DNA of 64,000 nucleotides from assembly GCA_913054135.1 (NCBI GenBank), contig CAJXJK010000001.1, positions 1 to 64,000 of the forward strand, written 5' to 3'. How positions within the stretch are numbered: the first letter of the stretch is position 1; the number at the start of each line of letters is the position of its first letter. A program made the position numbers and the translations under genes. The DNA is from an uncultured Flavobacteriales bacterium (GTDB taxonomy: Bacteria > Bacteroidota > Bacteroidia > Flavobacteriales_D > Crocinitomicaceae). Of the stretch, positions 1 through 9,512 are shown piece after piece. Below the pieces are notes generated by a model that was not told where the DNA came from, did not search any database, and worked only from the letters and a program-made list of their open reading frames with translations.

Positions 1-1
1 T

Positions 2-100
2 AATGCCTCTGGTGGTTCTCACGAACTTTCAATGGGCTTTAACTTTAGTTGTAGACAGAAGCCAAAGAAATTTAGAACAATTTCTTGTCCTTCTTTCTAA
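2..100 (+). CDS. C-terminal end of a PorP/SprF-like outer-membrane protein (partial)
   Basis: Only the last 32 codons are in the window; the frame is open from base 2 and stops at TAA 98-100. The tail contains GGSHELSMGFNF followed by a basic Cys-containing end, which resembles the C-terminus of PorP/SprF family T9SS-associated outer-membrane proteins (SHEISL-type last strand). It lies 69 bases upstream of a gldJ-like gene, a fitting context. The family call rests on a short tail and is inference. Confidence 0.5.
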   Translation, partial: NASGGSHELSMGFNFSCRQKPKKFRTISCPSF

Positions 101-169
101 TTTTGATGTAACCTTTAATTACCGTATTGTTATAGCTGTACAATTGATAAATAAATTATTAGCTGAATC

Positions 170-2248
170 ATGAAAATGCAAGGGAGAAAATTAATCGTAT
201 TCGTAGCTGCCAGTCTTATGTTGATTGGATGTGGAAGAGAGAGATCTAATACGACAGGATGGGAATATAACCAACCAAGAAATGGTGGTTTCCAAAAAGT
301 ACCTTACTTCGATCAAGAAACTGGTCCTGGTCTTATTTTAGTAGAAGGTGGAACCTTTACTATGGGTAGAGCTGAACAAGATGTTACTTACGAATGGAAT
401 AACATTCCAAGACGTGTAACAGTTTCTTCATTCTACATGGATCAATTTGAGGTGACTAACTTTAACTGGTTAGAGTACCTTTACTGGACAAGAAGAACAT
501 ATGAAGAATTTCCAATGATTTATCATAATGCGTTACCAGATACAAACGCATGGAGATCTCCTTTAGCTTACAATGAGCCTTACGTAGAGTATTACTTACG
601 TCACCCTGCTTACCAAAACTACCCTGTAGTTGGTGTTAGCTGGAACCAAGCAAATGATTTCTGTAAATGGAGAACTGACCGTGTAAACGAGTTTATCCTA
701 ATTAGAGAAGGTGTATTGACTTGGAACCCTGACCAAGCTGGTGAACCGTTTACAACTGATGCTTATTTAGCAAATCAATATCACCCGCAACCAGCAGAAG
801 ATAAAGAGCAACAATTGATTGATCTTGATCCAATGCAAGGATGGAGTGGTAAAAGAAAAGATTTAGGTCAACGTATTGTTAGAATGGAAGATGGTATCTT
901 ATTACCACGTTACCGTCTACCAACTGAGGCTGAATGGGAATTTGCATACTTTGGACTTGTTGGTTCAATGACAAATGCAGAAGATCCTGGTGTAATTGAA
1001 AACAGAAGAACATATCCTTGGACTGGTCACTGGGTTAGACAAGACAACCAAGAGTTTCAAGGTGATATTAGAGCTAACTTCGTAAGAGGTAGAGGTGATT
1101 ATATGGGAACTGCTGGTGCATTGAATGATGCTGCAGATGTTACTGCTCCTGTTGATTCTTACTGGCCAAATGATTACGGTTTATACCACATGGCTGGTAA
1201 CGTATCTGAGTGGGTAATGGATGTTTACAGACCTCTTTCTCATGAAGACTTTGATGAATTCAGACCATTTAGAGGTAACGTATTCAAAACTAAGGTTCTT
1301 GGTAATGATGGTGTAGTTGACGAAAAAACTACTCAAGTTATCTATGATGTTTACGGAATCAAAGAATACTTGCACGAATTTGAAAGAAAAAGATACCAGA
1401 GAATTAGTGCTGGAGATCACGTACAAAAGAAAACTATTGTAGATGATTCTTCTAAGCTTTATCCTGGAATGTCAATGAATGTGAAATCAAGAAATGACAT
1501 TGATTATTACAATGCTCCACCTGAGCAAGTATATTTATCAAAAAACAAGGTGAAAGATTCAATTGAGTTAGAATTGTTATTCGAACTTAACAGAGTAGTT
1601 GACCAGGCAATTGAAGCTGCTAACAACCAATGGTACATGGAAGCTTCAGAAATTGTTCAAACGAATATTTTTGACGGTTTATTTGATGGAGTTGATCCAA
1701 GATTCGATATTCAAGATAATTTAGGTAATACTTACCCACTTGAGATTATCTCTGACTTGAGAATTGGAATGGCTGATTACATTGTTAACACGCCTGGTAA
1801 ACTTAAATGGAGACAAGTAACTGCTGAAGAGAATATCAACAGAAGAAACTACAAGAACTCTGATTATAGAGATTTCGTTGATGGTGACTTTGAGTCTTCT
1901 ATCTACTACGGTGGTACTACTGAAAGATCAATGGAACGTCATGATGTTCGTAAGGACAAAGTGAATCAAGGAATTAGAGATGAGTCTTTAGTTATGTACC
2001 AAAATGATCACGAAGAGTATGATTTAACTGGTGCACCTATTAATGCAAATGCTCAAGATGCATGGCCAACAACTTTAGTATCTGATAAGTCTAGAGTTTA
2101 CAAAGGTGGTTCATGGAGAGACAGAGCATTCTGGATTGTAGGTTCTAACAGAAGATTTTTAGATGAAGACCTATCAACATCTACAATTGGATTTAGATGT
2201 GCAATGGATAGACTAGGTTCTCCAAAAGGACTTGGAAGATACAGATAG
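170..2248 (+). CDS. gldJ: Gliding motility / type IX secretion lipoprotein GldJ-like
   Basis: A 692-residue lipoprotein: an N-terminal signal ends in LMLIGC with the lipidated Cys at residue 21. The rest carries the formylglycine-generating-enzyme (SUMF1) fold: GGTFTMG near residue 61, PVVGVSWNQANDFC, YRLPTEAEWEFA, GLYHMAGNVSEWV, and the C-terminal KGGSWRDRAFW and GFRCAMD. GldJ and GldK share this fold and are structural T9SS lipoproteins of Bacteroidota, not sulfatase activators. The length, the segment between the AGNVSEW and GGSW blocks, and the neighbouring PorP/SprF-like tail favour GldJ over GldK. ATG 170 is used; ATG 176 is an equally possible start. A strong hairpin terminator follows. 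Confidence 0.85.
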   Translation: MKMQGRKLIVFVAASLMLIGCGRERSNTTGWEYNQPRNGGFQKVPYFDQETGPGLILVEGGTFTMGRAEQDVTYEWNNIPRRVTVSSFYMDQFEVTNFNWLEYLYWTRRTYEEFPMIYHNALPDTNAWRSPLAYNEPYVEYYLRHPAYQNYPVVGVSWNQANDFCKWRTDRVNEFILIREGVLTWNPDQAGEPFTTDAYLANQYHPQPAEDKEQQLIDLDPMQGWSGKRKDLGQRIVRMEDGILLPRYRLPTEAEWEFAYFGLVGSMTNAEDPGVIENRRTYPWTGHWVRQDNQEFQGDIRANFVRGRGDYMGTAGALNDAADVTAPVDSYWPNDYGLYHMAGNVSEWVMDVYRPLSHEDFDEFRPFRGNVFKTKVLGNDGVVDEKTTQVIYDVYGIKEYLHEFERKRYQRISAGDHVQKKTIVDDSSKLYPGMSMNVKSRNDIDYYNAPPEQVYLSKNKVKDSIELELLFELNRVVDQAIEAANNQWYMEASEIVQTNIFDGLFDGVDPRFDIQDNLGNTYPLEIISDLRIGMADYIVNTPGKLKWRQVTAEENINRRNYKNSDYRDFVDGDFESSIYYGGTTERSMERHDVRKDKVNQGIRDESLVMYQNDHEEYDLTGAPINANAQDAWPTTLVSDKSRVYKGGSWRDRAFWIVGSNRRFLDEDLSTSTIGFRCAMDRLGSPKGLGRYR

Positions 2249-2267
2249 TCTAACATTTACAATATTC

Positions 2268-2304
2268 AAAAGCGCTTTCATTAATTTGAAAGCGCTTTTT
2301 TTTT
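2268..2304 (+). terminator. Rho-independent terminator after gldJ
   Basis: A 13-bp perfect stem (AAAAGCGCTTTCA paired with its complement at 2287-2299) with a 6-base loop, followed by a run of T. Confidence 0.9.
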
Positions 2305-2378
2305 GAACTTTTTTTTTCATAAGATGTAGTTGTTAATGTTCGATTTGAGAAACGGATTGAATATTAAAAAAAATCAAA

Positions 2379-4097
2379 ATGAAAAAAATTGTATTAGCCA
2401 TTTTCGCAATCAGCTTGATTTCTTTATCAGCAAATGCTGAAAAAGAATCTGTTGTGAAATCCAAGATAAATAAAGTAACAGTCTACACTCAAGGTGCACA
2501 AATCCAAAGAAAAGCCTCTTATTCGGTGAGCAAAGGAATCACCACTTTAGTGATAGAGGGTGTAAGCCCTAATATAGATGCCAACTCATTGCAAGTTCAG
2601 GCTACTGGGAGCATTATCATCTTAGATACTAAATACAATGTTTTCTACCCCACTCCTGCTCCAGTTGTAAATCCTACTAACGGAATACCTCCAAAGATTT
2701 TAAAATCAATTGGAGTTCTTGAAGACTCTCTTTTTGATATCGCCTATGACATTTCTGAATTGCAATATCAAATTGATGTTCTAAATAGCGAAAGAAGAAT
2801 CATTGAGAATAACGGTACTATGAAAGGAGAAGGAAAAGTAAATGATTCAATTCCCTTACTTGCAGACGCAATTGAGTTCTATCACAGAAAAATGCTCGAA
2901 ATCAATAGAGATCTTCTAAAACTGAACAGAAGCAAAAACATTCTTCAAAAGGATCAAAACGGAATGAACAGAAGATTAACTGCATTTAAAAATTACAATG
3001 CCAATAACAACTTTGTTCCCAATCCTCAAAAACCTCCTGTTCATCAAGTTAAAATAACGATATCAGCCAAAGAATCAGCTACTGGGAGAGTGAAGCTCTC
3101 TTATTTAGTCAACCAAGCCGGCTGGACACCTTCTTATGATTTGAGAAGCTCTGCAAAAGACAGTAAAATTGATCTTACCTACAAAGCTCAAGTATACCAA
3201 AACTCAGGTGTGGATTGGAATGGTGTAAAACTGAATTTGTCTACGAACAACCCTTATGCGAATAAAACTAAACCCACATTGAACCCTTGGTATTTAGATT
3301 ACTACACATATCGAAATGATCAGTATTTAGGATACAATAATGCTCCCGCAAACCGAACTACCGCGGGATCAGCAGATGCAGTAAATTTGAAAAAATCGAA
3401 AGATAAAATGGCTGAAATGGAAATGGCTGAAGATGACTTTGACGCCCTCTCTGCAGATAAGTTTACCAAAATGATTGAACATTTAATTTCGGTTGAATAC
3501 GAAATCGACCTTCCCTACTCTATCAAATCAGACAACCAACCTAACATGGTTCTGGTTAATTCGAAAACTCTGAAAACAGAGTATATGTATTATGCGATAC
3601 CAAAACTTGATCTGTCTGTATACATGGTCGCAAGAATAACGGAATTAGGAGAACTTAATATTGTTCCTGGAAAAGCAAATCTATTTCATGATGGAGCTTA
3701 TTTAGGAAACACCTACATAAACCCTAACACAATGCAAGATACTCTTGATCTGAGTTTAGGGAAAGATCCGAACTTGATTGTAAAGCGCACCATGCTTAAA
3801 AATGATTCTAAGCAAAAAGTTGTTGGAGATAAAATTGTGAAATCCGTTTCATATAAAATCCAAATCAAGAACCACAAGTCTCGAGCCATCAAATTAATTG
3901 TTCAAGACCAAGTACCGGTTTCGCGAAACAAAGAAATTGAGGTGACTTTGGACAACCTAAGTAAAGCATCTTTAGATGAAATTACAGGGATTGCGGAATG
4001 GAAATTCAAAATGAAACCATCTGCCTCAAAAGAAATTGACATAAAGTACACAGTCAAATACGATAAAACACAAAATGTAAATCTCGCTTCATACTAG
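2379..4097 (+). CDS. MuiA-family protein (DUF4140/DUF4139)
   Basis: A 572-residue exported protein with a Sec signal (MKKIVLAIFAISLISLSANA). The N-terminal part (VYTQGAQIQRKASYSV...LVIEGVSPNIDANSLQVQ) matches the DUF4140 beginning of the mucoidy inhibitor MuiA family. A helical middle of about residues 110-205 is probably a coiled coil. The C-terminal half (YLVNQAGWTPSYDLR...NKEIEVTL...WKFKMKPSASKEIDIKYTVKY) matches DUF4139. The molecular function of the family is unknown; the name comes from a screen for mucoidy. It is convergent with the acyltransferase and shares a terminator with it. Confidence 0.85.
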   Translation: MKKIVLAIFAISLISLSANAEKESVVKSKINKVTVYTQGAQIQRKASYSVSKGITTLVIEGVSPNIDANSLQVQATGSIIILDTKYNVFYPTPAPVVNPTNGIPPKILKSIGVLEDSLFDIAYDISELQYQIDVLNSERRIIENNGTMKGEGKVNDSIPLLADAIEFYHRKMLEINRDLLKLNRSKNILQKDQNGMNRRLTAFKNYNANNNFVPNPQKPPVHQVKITISAKESATGRVKLSYLVNQAGWTPSYDLRSSAKDSKIDLTYKAQVYQNSGVDWNGVKLNLSTNNPYANKTKPTLNPWYLDYYTYRNDQYLGYNNAPANRTTAGSADAVNLKKSKDKMAEMEMAEDDFDALSADKFTKMIEHLISVEYEIDLPYSIKSDNQPNMVLVNSKTLKTEYMYYAIPKLDLSVYMVARITELGELNIVPGKANLFHDGAYLGNTYINPNTMQDTLDLSLGKDPNLIVKRTMLKNDSKQKVVGDKIVKSVSYKIQIKNHKSRAIKLIVQDQVPVSRNKEIEVTLDNLSKASLDEITGIAEWKFKMKPSASKEIDIKYTVKYDKTQNVNLASY

Positions 4098-4109
4098 AAG
4101 CCTAAAACA

Positions 4110-4144
4110 AAAAAAAGAGGTAGTTATTCAACTGCCTCTTTTTT
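4110..4144. terminator. Bidirectional terminator between convergent genes
   Basis: A hairpin AGAGGTAGTT...AACTGCCTCT (one G-T pair) flanked by A-rich sequence on the left and T-rich on the right, so it can act on both strands. It overlaps the last codons of the acyltransferase gene. Confidence 0.75.
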
Positions 4145-4894
4145 ATTTACAGTCTCCATAAAGTCATGCTCAGGTGATTGCTCTATGGCTTCCATCACTT
4201 GCTTGAGGATGTTCTCAACGGTATCTTCGTAGTTAATGTCCAAAGGGTCTTTTACCCTAATTTTCAATGTAGATTTTCTTTTTTTAGTCTTTAGACCTTT
4301 TTTGTCAAAGCTTCTTCTAAAGCCATCAATCACAATTGGAACCACTATCGGTTTATGATTCTTTATCATGATAGAAGTTCCTACCCTACCTTGTGCATAG
4401 GGTGAAGTAGTTCCTTGAGGAAAAGTAATTACCCAACCATCTTGCAATGCTTTGTCTATGTTTTCGGTATCCTTCTTTGATACTTTTCTTCTAACATTCT
4501 CACCATTTGCTCGCCAGCTACGTTGAACAGTGACCGCCCCCGATAAAGCCAGAAGTTTCGGTAAAAAACCACTTTTCATGGTCTCTTCTGCAGCTATATA
4601 GTAAATGTTATGCTTTTTTGGATTAAATGGCCCTAAGGACGATAGTTTGTTAGGGCGATTATTCAAGGCAGAATGAATGACGATAAGAAAGTACGACACA
4701 TCCGCAAAGTACGTTTGATGATTTGAGACAATGAGAACATTCTTATCTCTCAGCTCTTTAAATATCTCGGCCCCCTGAATATCTTGCTTGTACAAAAATT
4801 TGAAACGTAAATAAGTAATCCAACCTATGGTTCGAATTATCCATCTTTTTACAAAGATATACTGACCAAATATGTTTTTCTTAAATAAAGGCAA
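4124..4894 (-). CDS. 1-acyl-sn-glycerol-3-phosphate acyltransferase (PlsC-like)
   Basis: A 256-residue glycerolipid acyltransferase. The catalytic block reads SNHQTYFADV, a spacing variant of the usual NHxxxxD box; the second block is FPQGTTSPYAQGRVG, matching the FPEGTRS motif of the PlsC/LPLAT family. The family transfers an acyl group to lysophosphatidate at the inner membrane, giving phosphatidate for phospholipid synthesis. No long signal sequence is present; an N-terminal hydrophobic and aromatic stretch could be membrane-associated. Family membership is firm; the exact acceptor (lysophosphatidate or an aminolipid precursor) is not shown by the sequence. Confidence 0.8.
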   Translation of the reverse strand: MPLFKKNIFGQYIFVKRWIIRTIGWITYLRFKFLYKQDIQGAEIFKELRDKNVLIVSNHQTYFADVSYFLIVIHSALNNRPNKLSSLGPFNPKKHNIYYIAAEETMKSGFLPKLLALSGAVTVQRSWRANGENVRRKVSKKDTENIDKALQDGWVITFPQGTTSPYAQGRVGTSIMIKNHKPIVVPIVIDGFRRSFDKKGLKTKKRKSTLKIRVKDPLDINYEDTVENILKQVMEAIEQSPEHDFMETVNKKEAVE

Positions 4895-5044
4895 TCGATT
4901 AATTTAATGCGAAGATAAAAATTCACAATGCATTTTAAGAACAATTTTAACGCTAAGACTGTTAAGAATGCAAGAAAAGACGTAAGAATCTTTCATTTTG
5001 TACGTCTATTTTCTTTAACTTTATAGAAATAACATCAAATTACC

Positions 5045-6910
5045 ATGAAAAAAATACTCACTCTAACTGCAATTGTTGGTTTCTCGTGCCTGTCTATGGC
5101 TCAGGAAGGTCAAAAAATGCAAGAAGAAGTAAAACATGCTCAGTGTAGTTTCTTTATGAAAACTGCACCCATTAAAAATTTAATGAAAAATTTTGAGCCA
5201 ATTGACGAAGAGACCGCTTACGAAAATTGGGTGTCGCATGACAGAAAAAAATATTCGGATTTTTCTCAAATCTCTGACCACGGAATTCCTGAAAACAATA
5301 ACATTGACCCTGCTAGACAGCAAGTTTACGGAAGACATAAAGGCAGTGGAACTAAAGCTAATTGGATTGGCCAATGGGGAGCAAATCCTCCAGATCCATC
5401 TGGAGCGGCTGGACCTGATCACTACATGCAGGCTGTAAACTCGTCATGGAGAATTTATAATAAAGACGGAAGCTCAGCTAGTGCGTCTTACCCCTTGAGT
5501 GAAATGTGGCCTGGAACTGATAGTGACGGAGATCCCATTGTAATGTATGACAGGTATGCTGACAGATGGTTTATTTCACAATTCCAACATAACAATCAAG
5601 CGCCACCATATTCAATGGTAATGGCAGTTTCTGAAACTTCAGACCCTCTCGGTTCATACTACCTATATGAATTCAGTTTTTCTGGATTCCCAGATTATCC
5701 AAAATTTGCAGTTTGGTCAAATGCGTATTACATGACTGCGAACTCAGGATCTAACGACTGTGTTGCTTTTGAAAGAGAAAAAATGATTTTAGGTGACCCA
5801 ACTGCATCAATGATCTCCATGACATTTCCTAACTTTTATCAATTCTTCAACTCTGTAGCACCTGCATATGCAGAAGGTCTATGGGCACCTGAAGATAATG
5901 AACCAGGGTGGGCATTTGCAGTTCAAGATGATTCATGGCCTGGCATTAATGACGACCATATAAAAGTTTTAAAAATTGAATTAGATTGGGACACTCCTAA
6001 CAACTCATCTGTAGTTGTACATCAAGAAATAAATACAACTTCTTTTAACAGTGTGTTTACAGGGTCGTGGGATGACATCACCCAGCCTGGTACTTCACAA
6101 AAACTAGATGCCGTAGCAGGTATTTTCATGTACAGAGCACAGTATAGAAGATTTCCTGGATATAATTCAATGCTACTTGTTACTACTGTAGATGCTAATG
6201 GAGCTAACCGAGCAGGTGTTAGATGGTATGAATTAAGAGAAGATTTGACAGCAAATCCTGGTGAATGGTACATCTATCAAGAATCAACATTTGACCCGAA
6301 TGACGGAAACAGCCGTTGGATGGGTAATGCCGCTATGGATATTAATGGTAATATTGGAATGGCATATTCAATTTCTGGTTCAAGCGAGTATCCTGGAATC
6401 AGATATACCGGTAGATATTCAACGGATCCGTTAAATGAAATGACAGTTGAAGAACAAATTGCAGTTGAGGGAGCTGGTTCTAAAACGAATCCTCTTGCTG
6501 GAAATAGATATGGAGATTATTCTCAAATGACGGTTGACCCAACTGATGATGCTACTTTCTGGTTCACTGGAGAATACATGGGGGGAACAGACAATGCTAG
6601 AACGAGAATTTTCTCATTCGCAATGTGGGAGCTTTTAGGTGAAGACGAAAAGCCAGTTTCTAAACCATATTTCAATGCATACCAACCAAATACCTCTGAA
6701 GTAAAAGTAATGTGGAGAGATTTAAATGACGATTTAATTGCAATTTCAGTATTAGATATGAATGGTAAATTGATCGCTCAAGAAAGCGGAATTGATGCTT
6801 CTCTTGAGAATGCGACTTTTAGCATTCCTGAAACTTCAAGTGGAATTTATCTAGTTCAAGTACAAGGTGAGAACACAAATCTTGCTGAAAAGATTTACTT
6901 AGGTAGATAG
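5045..6910 (+). CDS. Secreted protein with C-terminal T9SS type A sorting domain
   Basis: A 621-residue protein with a Sec signal (MKKILTLTAIVGFSCLSMA, cut before QEGQ). The body has QWGANPPDPSGAAGPDHYMQ and repeated WF/SxF and D-rich segments of a predicted beta-sheet surface protein; I do not recognise a named catalytic domain. The last about 80 residues (ISVLDMNGKLIAQ...FSIPETSSGIYLVQVQGENTNLAEKIYLG) are a typical T9SS type A sorting domain, so the protein should be carried across the outer membrane. It is monocistronic: about 150 bases lie upstream and a perfect terminator follows. Confidence 0.8.
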   Translation: MKKILTLTAIVGFSCLSMAQEGQKMQEEVKHAQCSFFMKTAPIKNLMKNFEPIDEETAYENWVSHDRKKYSDFSQISDHGIPENNNIDPARQQVYGRHKGSGTKANWIGQWGANPPDPSGAAGPDHYMQAVNSSWRIYNKDGSSASASYPLSEMWPGTDSDGDPIVMYDRYADRWFISQFQHNNQAPPYSMVMAVSETSDPLGSYYLYEFSFSGFPDYPKFAVWSNAYYMTANSGSNDCVAFEREKMILGDPTASMISMTFPNFYQFFNSVAPAYAEGLWAPEDNEPGWAFAVQDDSWPGINDDHIKVLKIELDWDTPNNSSVVVHQEINTTSFNSVFTGSWDDITQPGTSQKLDAVAGIFMYRAQYRRFPGYNSMLLVTTVDANGANRAGVRWYELREDLTANPGEWYIYQESTFDPNDGNSRWMGNAAMDINGNIGMAYSISGSSEYPGIRYTGRYSTDPLNEMTVEEQIAVEGAGSKTNPLAGNRYGDYSQMTVDPTDDATFWFTGEYMGGTDNARTRIFSFAMWELLGEDEKPVSKPYFNAYQPNTSEVKVMWRDLNDDLIAISVLDMNGKLIAQESGIDASLENATFSIPETSSGIYLVQVQGENTNLAEKIYLGR

Positions 6911-6929
6911 GATATTATAAAGTATTAAA

Positions 6930-6963
6930 AACCTTCTTTGAAGTTTCAAAGAAGGTTTTTTTA
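6930..6963 (+). terminator. Terminator between the T9SS protein and moaA
   Basis: A 13-bp perfect stem (AACCTTCTTTGAA at 6930-6942 with its complement at 6945-6957) followed by T. It sits directly before the ATG of moaA, so a TTG-initiated longer moaA reading would run through the hairpin and is unlikely. Confidence 0.9.
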
Positions 6964-6967
6964 TGTC

Positions 6968-7951
6968 ATGACTCAAATTCTCACAGATCAATTCGGTAGA
7001 AATCACAACTACTTGCGCATCTCACTTCTCGAGAGGTGTAATCTTCGTTGTCATTACTGCATGCCCGAAGAAGGTATTCCATTGCGAGATAAAAAAGAAT
7101 TCATGAGTCAAGAAGAATTGTTTGAGATTGTTCAAACATTTGTTCGTCTCGGAATAAACAAAATCAGACTCACAGGTGGAGAGCCCTTGATTAAAAAGAA
7201 TTTTGCTGAAATTCTGAGTTTTCTAGCTCAGCAAAATGTTGATTTAAACATTACTACAAATGGCATTCTATTGGATCAATATTGGGATGAACTTGAAGCC
7301 GCTAAGATTGAGACATTGAACATTAGCTTGGATTCGCTCATTGAAGAGAAATTCAATAAGATCTCACGAAGAAGTTTTTATAGTCGCATTTATCAAAACA
7401 TCTTCACTGCAATTGAAAAGGGCTTTAAAGTAAAGCTCAATGTAGTCCTTATTAAAGAGGAAAATGATGACGAGATTATTGATTTTATTGACTTAACGAG
7501 AAATCACGATTTGAATGTGCGGTTCATTGAGTTCATGCCCTTCGACGGAAACAACTGGGACAGATCAAAGACAGTATCAGAAAAATCAATCCTAGAAACT
7601 GCAAAGGAAGAGTATCCAAATAGATTATCAAATCTAGAATCAGGGCCGAACAGCACTTCTCACAATTACAAAATAGATGGCTTTAAAGGAACTTTCGGTA
7701 TTATATCAACCGTAACAAACCCTTTCTGTGATGGTTGCAATAGACTCAGATTAACTGCAGATGGTAAGATAAAAAATTGTCTTTTCAGCAACAATGAAAC
7801 GGACATTCTTTCTGCTTTGAGAAGTAAAGAAAATATCATTCCTTTCATAGAACAAGCCGTTTCAAGTAAAAAGAAGAAACTAGCTGGTATAAGTTCGTTT
7901 GATATAGACGAGAAAATAAAAAATAGATCAATGACCACCATTGGAGGTTAA
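6968..7951 (+). CDS. moaA: GTP 3',8-cyclase MoaA (molybdenum cofactor step 1)
   Basis: Radical SAM enzyme that, with MoaC, turns GTP into cyclic pyranopterin monophosphate. The N-terminal cluster motif is CNLRCHYC, followed by RLTGGEPL. The C-terminal second cluster Cys residues are in FCDGCNRLRLTADGKIKNC, and the protein ends in the conserved Gly-Gly needed for activity. Length (327 residues from this start) is normal. ATG 6968 is chosen because the upstream in-frame TTG at 6938 lies inside the preceding terminator stem. It is followed 29 bases later by mobA, forming a cofactor pair; no other moa/moe genes are in the window. Confidence 0.95.
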   Translation: MTQILTDQFGRNHNYLRISLLERCNLRCHYCMPEEGIPLRDKKEFMSQEELFEIVQTFVRLGINKIRLTGGEPLIKKNFAEILSFLAQQNVDLNITTNGILLDQYWDELEAAKIETLNISLDSLIEEKFNKISRRSFYSRIYQNIFTAIEKGFKVKLNVVLIKEENDDEIIDFIDLTRNHDLNVRFIEFMPFDGNNWDRSKTVSEKSILETAKEEYPNRLSNLESGPNSTSHNYKIDGFKGTFGIISTVTNPFCDGCNRLRLTADGKIKNCLFSNNETDILSALRSKENIIPFIEQAVSSKKKKLAGISSFDIDEKIKNRSMTTIGG

Positions 7952-7980
7952 ATTCTCAATTCTAATCCTTATTTTGAGAC

Positions 7981-8532
7981 ATGGCAGATTTCGAAATATT
8001 TATTTTAGCTGGAGGAAAAAGTAGCCGAATGGGTGAAGACAAAGGCTTAATGTCTTTATTCGGAAAGCCAATGATCCAATATGTATTAGAAGAAGTTAAG
8101 AAACTAGATGTAGCTATTTCAATCATTTCCAACAACTCCGCCTACAAGAAATTTAATTTCCCCGTTTACAAGGATATCATAAAAGATGTTGGTCCATTAG
8201 GAGGAATACACTCGGCATTGAGTAGATCAGAAAAACCAAAAATCGTAATTCTTAGCTGCGATACACCTTATGTGACAATTGAACTTATAGAAAAACTATT
8301 GAACCATTCAGATGAAGCCAAAATCATTATCCCGGCTTTTGAAGAGCAGTTACACCCATTAATAGGCATCTACCATCAAGAAGCTCTCTCGCATATTGAA
8401 GCTGAGATTAATAATTCAACATTTAAGATCATTGAAGCCATCAAGAAATATGACAACCTTGTCATTGATGCGAATAACTTTGACAAGATTGTATTTAAAA
8501 ATTTGAATTCAAAAGCTGATGTCATCCATTGA
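7981..8532 (+). CDS. mobA: Molybdenum cofactor guanylyltransferase MobA
   Basis: A 183-residue nucleotidyltransferase with the signature ILAGGKSSRMGEDKGL at the N-terminus, VGPLGGIHSAL, and the metal-binding region SCDTPYV. MobA adds GMP to Mo-molybdopterin to make the bis-MGD cofactor. Its position directly after moaA supports the call. A MobA-like domain could also act on other nucleotides (MocA type), but the GEDKGL and GPLGG spacing favour MobA. Confidence 0.88.
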   Translation: MADFEIFILAGGKSSRMGEDKGLMSLFGKPMIQYVLEEVKKLDVAISIISNNSAYKKFNFPVYKDIIKDVGPLGGIHSALSRSEKPKIVILSCDTPYVTIELIEKLLNHSDEAKIIIPAFEEQLHPLIGIYHQEALSHIEAEINNSTFKIIEAIKKYDNLVIDANNFDKIVFKNLNSKADVIH

Positions 8533-8559
8533 AATAAAGCAGAGCTATTAAAAAATATA

Positions 8560-9429
8560 ATGTACACTTTGAACACTTCTATAGAGCAACTCGAAAAGCA
8601 TATTCAATATTTCACCAACTTTGAACCCCACAGGCATTTCGGCAATTTAATTGCCCTAAACGATTGCGTAGATTACATAAAATCATTCTTCAACAATTGC
8701 GGCTTGGCAACAAAAATTCAAAGTTGGGAAGTTAGAGGAAATGAATATCACAATGTCATTGCCTCATACAAACCTGAGAAAGAAAAGAGACTAATCGTTG
8801 GCGCCCACTATGATGTTTACGCCAATAACCCAGGAGCTGATGACAATGCAAGCGGTATGGCAGGTCTTCTTGAAAGTGCGAAAATGATAAGTGAACTAAA
8901 CCCTGATATCCACTATGGAATTGATTTTGTCGCCTATTGCCTAGAAGAACCTCCATTTTTTGGTTCTTCTGACATGGGGAGCTACGTGCATGCCGAATCT
9001 ATTTCAAAGAATACTGAAAATATAATTGGCATGATTTGCTATGATATGATTGGATATTTTAGTGATGAGCCAAACTCTCAAACATTTCCAAATGCAACAA
9101 TTGCATCCATGTATCCAAGCACGGCAGATTTCATACTTGTAATCGGAATCAAAGAATTTGAGGAATTCTCACATGACTTTTTTGAAAACATGAATACGGT
9201 CAATAAAATGGATGTAAGAGAGATTCATTTTGATGATGAACGAGATCTTGGTGGATTATCAGATCATAGAAATTATTGGCATTTTGGAATGAAAGCTCTG
9301 ATGATCAACAACTCAGCTTTCTTGAGAAACCCTAATTATCACGAAAAGACAGACACAATTGAAACCTTAGATTTTGAAAAAATGAAACTTGTTATTAAAG
9401 CTGCAACAGGCGCAATGCTGAAGTTTTGA
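8560..9429 (+). CDS. M28-family metallopeptidase
   Basis: A 289-residue zinc peptidase of the M28 aminopeptidase type. Zn ligands are visible in GAHYDVY (His, Asp), GADDNASG (bridging Asp), EEPPFFGS (Glu) and SDHRNYWHFG (late His region). No signal peptide is evident, so it is probably cytoplasmic. It follows mobA by 27 bases and may be cotranscribed, but no functional link to molybdenum cofactor is apparent. The substrate is unknown. Confidence 0.82.
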   Translation: MYTLNTSIEQLEKHIQYFTNFEPHRHFGNLIALNDCVDYIKSFFNNCGLATKIQSWEVRGNEYHNVIASYKPEKEKRLIVGAHYDVYANNPGADDNASGMAGLLESAKMISELNPDIHYGIDFVAYCLEEPPFFGSSDMGSYVHAESISKNTENIIGMICYDMIGYFSDEPNSQTFPNATIASMYPSTADFILVIGIKEFEEFSHDFFENMNTVNKMDVREIHFDDERDLGGLSDHRNYWHFGMKALMINNSAFLRNPNYHEKTDTIETLDFEKMKLVIKAATGAMLKF

Positions 9430-9512
9430 TTTTATACTAAAGATAAAATGCAAGACAGGTTTTTAAACATTCACAGCCACAAAATCGTTAATGTAGTACA
9501 AAGTTTGTACCC

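Noticed and set aside
6938-6967. Longer TTG-initiated form of moaA
   Set aside because: The TTG lies inside a perfect terminator stem; ATG 6968 gives the normal MoaA N-terminus.
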